Shown: piece by piece, positions 1 to 6,643 of the stretch
Layout: each line of letters starts with the position of its first letter
Numbering within the stretch: the first letter of the stretch is position 1
Origin: an uncultured Prevotella sp.
GTDB taxonomy: Bacteria > Bacteroidota > Bacteroidia > Bacteroidales > Bacteroidaceae
Reading direction: 5' to 3'
Assembly: GCA_900553465.1 (NCBI GenBank)
Contig: USDT01000007.1
Coordinates: 1-64,000, forward strand
DNA: 64,000 nt
The notes under the pieces: generated by a model
What the model saw: the letters and a program-made list of their open reading frames with translations, nothing else
Told to the model about the DNA's origin: nothing
Databases searched by the model: none
Translations under genes and position numbers: made by a program

Positions 1-164
1 TTTATCCGCTTATGCAACTTATAATCAGGGATTTAATTTATAGAAGTCCCCTTAAAACAAAAAGGGATAAAACATTGTATAATGAGAATTATGACAAGAA
101 TAATAGATGGTGTGCCGTTTTCCTCTTAATCCTAGCTGGTATTTTAGGAATATGTTTTTCTTAA
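1..164 (+). CDS. C-terminal end of a small membrane protein (truncated by window edge)
   Basis: An open frame enters from the left edge (codons in phase with base 3) and stops at 162-164. The visible 53 residues are a basic, polar stretch followed by a hydrophobic segment close to the C-terminus (CAVFLLILAGILGICFS), so it ends in a membrane helix. The start lies outside the window and the family is not recognisable. It belongs to the same run of small membrane genes as its right-hand neighbours. Confidence 0.45.
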   Translation, partial: YPLMQLIIRDLIYRSPLKTKRDKTLYNENYDKNNRWCAVFLLILAGILGICFS

Positions 165-218
165 TATACTATGATTATCAATAGTTAGATGTCGTGATTT
201 ACTCATAAAAACAAGGAA

Positions 219-623
219 ATGAAAAGTGTTACAAATAAGGAACTTATAAGTGTCATATTGGTAAATATTGGCTTATTAGCAGCTGCTGTTTATATGTGGC
301 TCATATACGACCATAGACAAACGATAATCAAAAGTGAGGAACCAATACAAAATTATTCGGTACTGGAAGTTTATTGCCAAACCAGAAGAAATTCATCATC
401 CATACTCATAGAGTTCAATGGTAAGCAATATTATGTAGAAGTTGCCAGAGATAAATGCATACAGTTTGATCCACAAAAAATAAAACTCTTTTATGACAAA
501 GAAAGAGATAAAGTTTATGAAGAAAGCGGGGCGGTGTTAAGACATTTAGTACCTATTTTCATTCTATATTTATGCTCATGTATATGGTTATTTGTCGTAA
601 TAAAAAAAAGACTTAGTAGTTGA
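219..623 (+). CDS. Hypothetical two-helix membrane protein
   Basis: 134 residues starting at ATG 219 behind an AAGGAA-like site. A hydrophobic helix spans about residues 9-28 (ISVILVNIGLLAAAVYMWLI) and a second one about 107-127. Between them is a roughly 75-residue polar domain with the strand-like pattern ILIEFNGKQYYVEV, expected outside the membrane. The shape resembles small DUF3592-like membrane proteins, but no signature is decisive. It precedes a broken toxin-like segment and two related small membrane genes, so a role in immunity to a contact-dependent toxin is possible by context only. Confidence 0.6.
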   Translation: MKSVTNKELISVILVNIGLLAAAVYMWLIYDHRQTIIKSEEPIQNYSVLEVYCQTRRNSSSILIEFNGKQYYVEVARDKCIQFDPQKIKLFYDKERDKVYEESGAVLRHLVPIFILYLCSCIWLFVVIKKRLSS

Positions 624-652
624 TTATATATTAGGCTGTAACAACTTCAACT

Positions 653-962
653 ATGAGACTGGCATCGACAAAATCAATTTATGACGTGGCCGATGGCGTT
701 CGAAAGAGAATTATCCGGTCACTTGAAGGCAACGTTTACTATGAAGCGCAATGTTACATGACAAGAAAGCAGGCGGTAAGCGGAGGAATTATAGAGAAAG
801 ACCAAGAATCCGGAACTGTTGCATAAGTATTTGCCTGGTCATGGCAAAAAGATCGGTGAAGAAGGTTTCGATTTAGGAACGGAAATATTGGAACAAGGTC
901 GAGGACTCAAAGTCTCAGGAGCCGAAAAAATCACCGATAAGGTAATAGAAAAAAGACTCTAA
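653..962 (+). pseudogene. Remnant of a toxin-like C-terminal domain, frameshifted
   Basis: Two short reading frames in different phases follow each other. 653-826 encodes a 57-residue fragment (YDVADGVRKRIIRSLEG...). A second frame runs to the stop at 960-962 and encodes a fragment with LLHKYLPGHGKKIGEE and a basic C-terminus. Neither has a convincing start of its own, and together they look like the decayed end of a larger protein. The style (glycine- and lysine-rich short domain directly before small membrane ORFs) resembles C-terminal tips of polymorphic toxins followed by immunity genes. That reading is inference; no catalytic motif is visible. Confidence 0.35.
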
Positions 963-983
963 TAATACAAAAGATAGTAAATA

Positions 984-1358
984 ATGAGAACAATGGAACC
1001 AGTACCTCTATGGGGTATAATATTTATTAATTGCATGACAATCTGGAGTAGTATAGAGGTACTTATACGCCTATACAGAAGCAGGAGCAAAAGAAGTGCT
1101 TCATTTTACATATATGGAGTAGCTTCATTGATAGGACTAATCTTAGGTGTGATAAGTTTCTTTTATCACATCTGTCATACACTTTGTGCAATATTATGGG
1201 GGCTATATTTAATTATTGATACATATAAGGAGCAGAAAAGTCATCCTGTATCAAAATGGACGACTAGTTATGCCTCAGTCCTTAACAGCTATTATGGCGG
1301 TATTGGTTTTATTATTTATGGGATAATGTTAATTTTATTATACTATAATATAATATAA
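984..1358 (+). CDS. Small multi-helix membrane protein, copy A of a tandem duplication
   Basis: 124 residues with about three or four hydrophobic segments: about 8-28, 42-62, 65-80 and the C-terminal stretch ending in ILLYYNII. A basic loop (RLYRSRSKRS) sits after the first helix. The gene is nearly repeated at 1621-1995, where most differences are single substitutions. It stands directly behind the toxin-like remnant, the usual place of an immunity gene, and duplicated immunity genes are common in such loci. Family unknown; the immunity role is inferred from position and duplication only. Confidence 0.6.
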   Translation: MRTMEPVPLWGIIFINCMTIWSSIEVLIRLYRSRSKRSASFYIYGVASLIGLILGVISFFYHICHTLCAILWGLYLIIDTYKEQKSHPVSKWTTSYASVLNSYYGGIGFIIYGIMLILLYYNII

Positions 1359-1503
1359 CACATGTTGTAAGGTAACTATTTGAGCAGAAGGAAGATACCG
1401 ATAATCATTATTTCCTTCTGCTCTTATAAATAAAAAAACTCTGTAAGTACCGTATTGCTCTTGTCGGTTCTAACAATGTGGGGATAATGCAATCCGTATA
1501 GAT

Positions 1504-1551
1504 TATAGTGACCAATATGCAGTACAACAGGAGGCTATATAGTGACCAATA
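1504..1551 (+). repeat. Pair of 14-bp direct repeats
   Basis: TATAGTGACCAATA occurs at 1504-1517 and again at 1538-1551, 34 bp apart, in the gap between the two duplicated membrane genes. The gap (1359-1620) otherwise holds only short broken frames. The repeats may mark the joint left by the duplication or be binding sites; nothing in the sequence decides. Confidence 0.4.
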
Positions 1552-1620
1552 GAATAATTAATTTTAAGAACTATTCAATTTGCTTGAATTGGATTAAAAA
1601 ATTACAAGAGAAAGTATATG

Positions 1621-1995
1621 ATGAGAACAATGGAACCAGTACCTCTATGGTGTATAATATTTATTAATTGCATGACAATCTTGAGCAGTATATGGATACT
1701 TATACGCCTATACAGAAACAGGAGCAAAAGAAGTGCTTCATTTTACATATATGGAATAGCTTCATTAATAGGACTGTTCCTAGGTGTGATAAGTTTCTTT
1801 TATCACATCTGTCATACACTTTGTGCAATATTATGGGGACTATATTTATTTATTGATACATACACTGACCAGAAAAAACATCCTAGATCAAAAGTGACGA
1901 CAAGTTATTCCACAATCCTTAAAGGCTATTATGGCGGTATTGGTTTTATGATTTATGGGATAATGTTGATTTTATTGTATTACAACATAATATAG
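1621..1995 (+). CDS. Small multi-helix membrane protein, copy B of the tandem duplication
   Basis: Paralogue of the gene at 984-1358. The protein has the same length and layout and diverges mainly in the loops (for example YTDQKKHPRSK against YKEQKSHPVSK). I place the start at the second of two adjacent ATGs because that matches copy A. The similarity continues past the stop codon (ACATGTTGTAAGG, then AACTATTTG), so the duplicated unit includes the downstream flank. Family unknown; possible immunity protein by context. Confidence 0.6.
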   Translation: MRTMEPVPLWCIIFINCMTILSSIWILIRLYRNRSKRSASFYIYGIASLIGLFLGVISFFYHICHTLCAILWGLYLFIDTYTDQKKHPRSKVTTSYSTILKGYYGGIGFMIYGIMLILLYYNII

Positions 1996-2037
1996 CACAT
2001 GTTGTAAGGCAACTATTTGGCGGAAAGGAGGCAAGTG

Positions 2038-3087
2038 ATGAAAAAACAAGAATTAAAGATGTATTCCAAAATAGTAACTATTATAGTTACTATAATTGGT
2101 CTGTTTGTTTTTGTGTCGCTGTATTTAGTTTTACCTATTCCCAGAGGTAGTAAAGTTGATAGTGATTATTATACCTACTATAAAAATATCAGAGGAATAT
2201 ACTATATCTCGGTTGAACACTCGCTTGAATTGATAAATCACGGCAGTTGGGGCTATCTCAAAGATGTGGACGAATCAACATTTACGGTATTAGATAACCA
2301 ATGGGCAAAGGATGCAACCCATGTCTGGTTTGGAGACAAGTTGATAGAAAACGTAGATGTCAAAACATTCCATATCAATGCCAGTGGAGTTGCTGTGGAT
2401 AAAGACAATGTTTATATCCGAGACTATTCGGGTAACGGTTCATACAGTTCCTACATAAGCCCTTCTCACAGTGGCATAGACGTCGAAACAGCAGAATACT
2501 TTGTGTATCGTCTCGGTTCCAGACAGGACGAATTGATTAGGGATAAAGACTACGTTTATCACTATGATAAGAGAACGGATGTTGACAGAAACAGTTTTAG
2601 GATTATAGGGGAGGACTGGTTTATTGACAAGAACTATGTCTATCTGACCGTGTATAATAATAAAACTCAAGCGTGGAATTTATGTCGTATAGACTCCTTG
2701 CAATATCCTATCGAGGCGGGCTACTGTTATTTCCGTAATGGCAGGAATGTCATTTATGGTGATTCTGTAATTGTCCGGGATATAGATATTCGGCGTTTTG
2801 AGGAAATCGGTGTCGGCAAGTATTTAGTTAATGATATGCTCTTCTTGAATGGAGAACCTTTCCTCAAAGACTCATTGGACGTAAAAAATGCCACATTCTA
2901 TTTTTACGGGCGCATTGCAACCGACAAACATCATGTCTTCTTTGACAGGAAGCAACTGGATGATATCGACGCCGCTACTTTTCGTCAAATAAGCGATGAG
3001 GTCTTTGAAGATAGAAACTACATCTATGTCATAAAAGAAAATTCATGGAAAGAGGAATATCCTTTCGATAAAAGAAGGAAAGAGTAA
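2038..3087 (+). CDS. DKNYY-family repeat protein, membrane anchored
   Basis: 349 residues from ATG 2038, which has a good ribosome site (AAAGGAGG) about 7 nt upstream; a TTG at 2017 in frame is less likely. An N-terminal helix (about residues 11-35) anchors a large outside domain. That domain is built from repeats of the DKNYY family: the visible units DKDNVYI, DKDYVYHYD, DKNYVYLTV, DKHHVFFD and DRNYIYV are each followed by an F-x-x-I turn. DKNYY proteins are frequent in Bacteroidales secretion-system and conjugative-element cargo, often next to toxin-like genes. Function unknown; probably a surface or periplasmic binding protein. Confidence 0.75.
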   Translation: MKKQELKMYSKIVTIIVTIIGLFVFVSLYLVLPIPRGSKVDSDYYTYYKNIRGIYYISVEHSLELINHGSWGYLKDVDESTFTVLDNQWAKDATHVWFGDKLIENVDVKTFHINASGVAVDKDNVYIRDYSGNGSYSSYISPSHSGIDVETAEYFVYRLGSRQDELIRDKDYVYHYDKRTDVDRNSFRIIGEDWFIDKNYVYLTVYNNKTQAWNLCRIDSLQYPIEAGYCYFRNGRNVIYGDSVIVRDIDIRRFEEIGVGKYLVNDMLFLNGEPFLKDSLDVKNATFYFYGRIATDKHHVFFDRKQLDDIDAATFRQISDEVFEDRNYIYVIKENSWKEEYPFDKRRKE

Positions 3088-3130
3088 TCAAATATAAGTA
3101 AATATAACAGTACAGAATGTTCCGTTCATA

Positions 3131-3343
3131 ATGGACAACAATCTTACAAGAATAAATACCATATCTTTTGCTTTATTGGATCATACCAACAAACAAGTAT
3201 ATACTTGGTATAAAAAAGAATCTTATAATTTGTACAAGCACGATAAATATTATATTAGACTTAAAGATGACGGTGAGTTTTCGATTACCAGTTCTCCGTT
3301 TATTATGCAACTTCAGAATATATATAAGTTAATAGATAATTGA
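3131..3343 (+). CDS. Short hypothetical protein
   Basis: 70 codons from ATG 3131 with no clear ribosome site. The product is polar and rich in Tyr, Lys and Asn, without membrane segments or motifs. It follows the DKNYY gene by 43 bp and faces the minus-strand gene ending at 3355. It could be a fragment of a longer gene or a non-gene. Confidence 0.3.
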   Translation: MDNNLTRINTISFALLDHTNKQVYTWYKKESYNLYKHDKYYIRLKDDGEFSITSSPFIMQLQNIYKLIDN

Positions 3344-3354
3344 ACAATAATCGG

Positions 3355-3921
3355 TTAGCACCTGCTCAATCCTAAGACATACAAGCTAATACCCATCAAG
3401 AATATAAGAATAGACATTATTCGAATGAAAGTAAATATTTCATAGTTCTCAATAAGATGAGTACGCCAGTTGGCATTGTTTATTTCCTCTGTTTTACAGA
3501 AAAGTTCTCCTTTATCCAACCGATAGGTTTCAATACCTTGGTCCGTCATGCAGCGTATATACAAGGTTGAATCCTTGACTGAATAATCATGAATCGATTC
3601 AATGTGGGCATGTGTTCCGGCCACTCGGAAACCGGGACCTAAAATTTCCAATTCATCTTCTCCAGTTATATAGAAATTGTAGTATCTATCAATCATGATG
3701 GAAACATCTTGTGGCAGGCGAACCGGATTAAAAATTATCGGACTTAGACCATAATATCGGCCATTGTAATCTGCCACTAAGAAAAGTACACAGGCAATGG
3801 CAATGATTGTCAGGCTTATAATGGGGCGGGCCACAAATTCTCTGATTCGTTTCATTCGTTCAGAAAAATAGAACAAATAAAAGAGTAACGCAAGTAATAT
3901 TATTATTGAAATCGCTGCCAT
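3355..3921 (-). CDS. Hypothetical protein with three membrane helices
   Basis: 188 residues. Hydrophobic segments lie at about 3-17, 33-50 and near the C-terminus (FIRIMSILIFLMGISLYVLG). The middle (about residues 55-160) is a soluble beta-rich domain (FRVAGTHAHIESI, TLYIRCMTDQGIETYRLDKG). It is the last gene of a minus-strand cluster of small membrane proteins (3355-4983). Family not recognised. Confidence 0.6.
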   Translation of the reverse strand: MAAISIIILLALLFYLFYFSERMKRIREFVARPIISLTIIAIACVLFLVADYNGRYYGLSPIIFNPVRLPQDVSIMIDRYYNFYITGEDELEILGPGFRVAGTHAHIESIHDYSVKDSTLYIRCMTDQGIETYRLDKGELFCKTEEINNANWRTHLIENYEIFTFIRIMSILIFLMGISLYVLGLSRC

Positions 3922-3972
3922 ATTGCCATTATAATATTTTCAGTATATTCAAATCGGTATTTGTATCATTTT

Positions 3973-4260
3973 TTAATGACGAGCTTTTCCACCAACATTA
4001 TATTTTATAATCAGTTTGGTTATATATGAGATTACGCATGAGAGGATTGGTGCAACGATTACCCATAGTAATATTAGAATTCCTACCAATTCATTATTAG
4101 TAATATATGTACCCACATCAGGCGGTAAATTTGCCGGACGACCTCCTGTGTCATGCCAGTCCCACACAAAACCGAACAACACAATGACAAGAATCACGGT
4201 TGTGACGAGAAGCATATATCCTGCCAGTTTCCACCATTGGTTCCTTTGTATAGTTTCCAC
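3973..4260 (-). CDS. Small two-helix membrane protein
   Basis: 95 residues with helices at about 12-33 and 58-82 and a short outside loop (GRPANLPPDVGTYITNNE). Its first 67 bp overlap the 3' end of the upstream gene (4194-4475) in another phase. Such a long overlap suggests translational coupling or a frameshift that separated one original gene. Family unknown. Confidence 0.5.
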   Translation of the reverse strand: METIQRNQWWKLAGYMLLVTTVILVIVLFGFVWDWHDTGGRPANLPPDVGTYITNNELVGILILLWVIVAPILSCVISYITKLIIKYNVGGKARH

Positions 4261-4475
4261 GCCATAATACTACCGATAAAAAACAGGGAACAAAAAGCTG
4301 CACCAAGATATATGAGGAACAACCGGTGAAACAAATGGTTGGCCCACAAAATGACCATACTGATGGCAGAACAGATAATAACCACTGCTTCATAAAGCCA
4401 AAATTGTTTATCTCTCAGTTTCATTGCGAATTCCTTTATTTCAATAAGTTGGTCATCAGTCTTGTGATGTTTCAT
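4194..4475 (-). CDS. Small two-helix membrane protein
   Basis: 93 residues: a charged N-terminus (TDDQLIEIKEFAMKLRDKQF), then helices at about 27-46 and 50-72. The C-terminus overlaps the next gene by 67 bp. It begins 10 bp after the stop of the gene at 4486-4983, so the minus-strand genes probably form one transcript. Family unknown. Confidence 0.5.
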   Translation of the reverse strand: MKHHKTDDQLIEIKEFAMKLRDKQFWLYEAVVIICSAISMVILWANHLFHRLFLIYLGAAFCSLFFIGSIMAWKLYKGTNGGNWQDICFSSQP

Positions 4476-4485
4476 TTTTGTTGGC

Positions 4486-4983
4486 TTATTTCTTTTTACG
4501 CCAAATGAGTTTTATACTCCTTTTTCCGGTCTCTTTTTCAAAGTCGAGAGAATCCAGGGGACCTATGAGACTTTTCCTTATAACAGAATAAATATTACCT
4601 TGATAATAAATATCTCCGAATATTGAAGGATTTTCTGTATCAACCGGTATGGACTTATCAATAATCCAATAGTTAGATACTTCACCAGCAATAGTATCTT
4701 GAGGAAGAGTTTGATGAAACCCTGATCGTGTTTTCGTCTCAACTACAATCCAACGATCATCAAAACCGTATCTTGCTGTACCAAAAGGTATGACATATTC
4801 GGCAGGCTTCTCATCGATCGGCTGATAAATAATTTCACCGTCGGCACACAAAATATAATTACTACCCAAATTTTGTTCTATATCCCAATTTTTGAGAACT
4901 GAATTGAAATACAAGCCTAAACTGGCTATGAGAACAATGCCAATAATTATTTTTATTGGAATATTTAATTTGTTTTTTTTCAT
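4486..4983 (-). CDS. Hypothetical single-helix anchored protein
   Basis: 165 residues. A lysine-rich start and one hydrophobic helix (about 9-24) precede a soluble domain with the strand-like stretches YILCADGEIIYQ, DDRWIVVETKTR and SNYWIIDKS. This resembles small Bacteroidales DUF3997-like proteins, but I cannot confirm it. First gene of the minus-strand membrane-protein cluster; its upstream region (4984-5190) is AT-rich and should hold the promoter. Confidence 0.55.
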   Translation of the reverse strand: MKKNKLNIPIKIIIGIVLIASLGLYFNSVLKNWDIEQNLGSNYILCADGEIIYQPIDEKPAEYVIPFGTARYGFDDRWIVVETKTRSGFHQTLPQDTIAGEVSNYWIIDKSIPVDTENPSIFGDIYYQGNIYSVIRKSLIGPLDSLDFEKETGKRSIKLIWRKKK

Positions 4984-5193
4984 CCCTTATATTTAATATA
5001 ATTCTCCTTGTTGATATTCATGAGGTGTGTTTTCATTACACGCCCAAGATTATGGGGCAAGGAGAATATTTGTAATATAACTATCACAGCGTTTATCATA
5101 TTTACAAAGATAACTATGAAGTATCGTCTGTACAAAATAAATGACGCTTTTTATTGTTTATCAACAATATAGTTGATTTTATATATGTATGCT

Positions 5194-5371
5194 CTATCCA
5201 TGGAACGAATTAAGCTTTATAGCGTATGATTCGTCAGGTTTGCCATAATCGAGCACTCCTCTTACTATTCCTGTTCGTCCGTCGGAAAATGCATTGTTGT
5301 AATATATTGTCACCGATACTTTTTGTGTATTCCACCACTTTGTTATAGTGTTCCTGACATTTGATTATCAT
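5194..5371 (-). pseudogene. Internally deleted DUF4120-like gene
   Basis: Read on the minus strand from ATG 5371, the first frame gives QEHYNKVVEYTKSIGDNILQ, closely matching the N-terminus of the intact DUF4120-type gene at 38208-38498 (EEHFQNVKRYAESIGDTSLQ). After an out-of-frame deletion of about 30 codons, a second frame gives SDGRTGIVRGVLDYGKPDES and ends in NSFHG, matching the C-terminal half of the same protein (PDGSIGIVGGLLYHGIPDRS ... PFHG). It is therefore a broken second copy. The rest of the gap 4984-5391 shows no gene. Confidence 0.7.
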
Positions 5372-5391
5372 ATTTTCGCTTTTAGTTATCT

Positions 5392-5877
5392 CTATATTTC
5401 TTTATATTCACCGAATCCGAAACATCCGGCTATGACAAAATCTTCCCCGCTTTTGTCAGCCAGTGACAGCAGGCAGTCCAGAGTATCGCAGTAGAAAAAG
5501 ATTTCATCGTCCATTTCCGTATCGGAATCCATGTCCAGTGCTATTCTTGTCTCCAGCGTCTCCAAGGTGTCATTCCAGCGTATGATGCATTCGAGAAAAT
5601 GCGGTTCATGTCCCTTTTCAGTACGGTAATCCTGATATTTTTCACGGATTTCCTTCTTGATTTCCTCCGGCTTCTTCCAGGAACTGTCATCCACGATTTC
5701 AAGACTCAGACCCTCGACAAGCAGGCACGTGCCTTTGTCATATACCATCAGGGTACGTTTTCCCATGTGTTTTTTTCTTAAGTTTTCCCAATCGGGAATG
5801 TCCCACCGTTCGGTAGTCCATACTCCCCGATAATTTTCGGGGACAGCGAGATATTCGCTCAGTGTCATTCTTTTCAT
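5392..5877 (-). CDS. Hypothetical soluble protein
   Basis: 161 residues, acidic, without signal or membrane segment. Visible features are an aromatic N-terminal part (YRGVWTTERWDIPDWENL), a central beta stretch (RTLMVYDKGTCLLVEGLSLEIVDD) and a C-terminus with DEIFFYCDTLDCLLSLADKSG. It is the last gene of the three-gene minus-strand unit 6418-5392, led by structured element copy 1. Not recognised. Confidence 0.6.
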   Translation of the reverse strand: MKRMTLSEYLAVPENYRGVWTTERWDIPDWENLRKKHMGKRTLMVYDKGTCLLVEGLSLEIVDDSSWKKPEEIKKEIREKYQDYRTEKGHEPHFLECIIRWNDTLETLETRIALDMDSDTEMDDEIFFYCDTLDCLLSLADKSGEDFVIAGCFGFGEYKEI

Positions 5878-5889
5878 TTTTCTGTGTAT

Positions 5890-6141
5890 TTATGGTGAAA
5901 CAAAAAGAACCTTGCAGGTCTTGCAAGGCTCTCCAAATGCGGGATAGCGGTCAAACTCGTTGCAGGCGTCCCAATCCACGCTCATCGTGTATCCTTTCGG
6001 GAAATGTGTGCCGATAAATTTTTCAATCATGGCCCGTTCCTCTTCGTTCAGGCTGCCGTCCTCTTCCGTTCCGTATTCCAGGGCATATATGGCCCATTCG
6101 GGAATGTTGTCCCATTCCGTCTTTTTCATGTGCGCTGCCAT
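5890..6141 (-). CDS. Small hypothetical protein
   Basis: 83 residues. It contains a pattern common in small Bacteroidales ICE proteins (IPEWAIYALEYGTEEDGSLNEEE), then a C-terminal part with Cys residues (EPCKTCKV). It lies 12 bp after the 5392-5877 gene's start on the other side and 10 bp from the stop of its upstream neighbour, fitting one operon. Function unknown. Confidence 0.6.
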   Translation of the reverse strand: MAAHMKKTEWDNIPEWAIYALEYGTEEDGSLNEEERAMIEKFIGTHFPKGYTMSVDWDACNEFDRYPAFGEPCKTCKVLFVSP

Positions 6142-6151
6142 AGCATACCGT

Positions 6152-6418
6152 TTATGCGGCGGAAAGTCTGCCGATTATCTCCTGAAGTTCCTGTTCCCAT
6201 TTTCCGTCGCCATTGCCGAAGGATGGATAGGTAAGCTGGTACCAGTTGTGGTAGTCGAAGAGTTTCATCCTCAGCGGATAGTAGTCGAATATTTTCCGGC
6301 CGTCCCTAAAGATGCGGATATGATTTATACCTACGTTCATGGCCTGTAGTCCGTGTCCGTTTAGAATCTCATGGAATCTTTCCATCGGGGTGAAGTTGCT
6401 TCTGCTCATATCTTTCAT
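6152..6418 (-). CDS. Small hypothetical protein, first gene behind structured element copy 1
   Basis: About 88 residues from the ATG near 6418; a longer TTG-started frame to 6448 would run into the structured leader and is less likely. The product is soluble with HEILNGHGLQAMNVGINHIR and FDYHNWYQLTYPSF as its most regular parts. It begins about 38 nt downstream (minus strand) of structured element copy 1. No family recognised. Position suggests it heads a small operon with the genes at 5890 and 5392. Confidence 0.55.
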   Translation of the reverse strand: MKDMSRSNFTPMERFHEILNGHGLQAMNVGINHIRIFRDGRKIFDYYPLRMKLFDYHNWYQLTYPSFGNGDGKWEQELQEIIGRLSAA

Positions 6419-6455
6419 TATTTGAGTTAGACATCTGCGGCTTGTCAAGCCGGTA

Positions 6456-6618
6456 TTTTATTTCTTGCCTGCCTTTCTGTCCCGTGCCGGATTGCGCAAG
6501 GCTTTGCGAAAAAATACCGGAGCACTCGTGCGAGGATGATTTTTTCAGCAAACCACGGAGGGGCCCGGCCTTGCACAATCCAGCGGGCACGGGACGACCT
6601 TTGCAGGCGGAAATAAAA
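6456..6618 (-). repeat. Structured leader element, copy 1
   Basis: About 163 nt forming a long three-part fold. The outer stem is TTTTATTTC..GCCTGC with GCAGGCGGAAATAAAA. Stem 2 is GTCCCGTGCC plus GGATTGCGCAAGG, with its complement around 6570-6597. Stem 3 is TTTGC-GAAAAAAT with ATTTTTTCAGCAAA, enclosing ACCGGAGCACTCGTGCGAGG. An unpaired ACCTTTGC lies between the outer stem and stem 2. A short CCGGCTTGACAAGCCG hairpin sits between the element and the minus-strand gene at 6418. Family of five; see copies at 14619, 38546, 45784 and 50882. Confidence 0.75.
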
Positions 6619-6643
6619 CAGCGGTCTCCCTTTTTCTTTATTT

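Larger units (their letters stand above)
984..2016 (+). repeat. Tandem gene duplication (984-1377 and 1621-2016)
   Basis: Two roughly 395-bp units share high nucleotide identity through the whole reading frame and about 20 bp beyond the stop. They are separated by about 240 bp of unrelated, decayed sequence. Differences are scattered rather than clustered, so the duplication is not brand new. Confidence 0.7.

Noticed and set aside
6456..6618. Structured elements as transposable MITEs or an insertion-sequence end
   Set aside because: No target duplications or shared flanks are visible, and the outer stems differ in sequence between copies while keeping pairing, unlike MITE families; not fully excluded.
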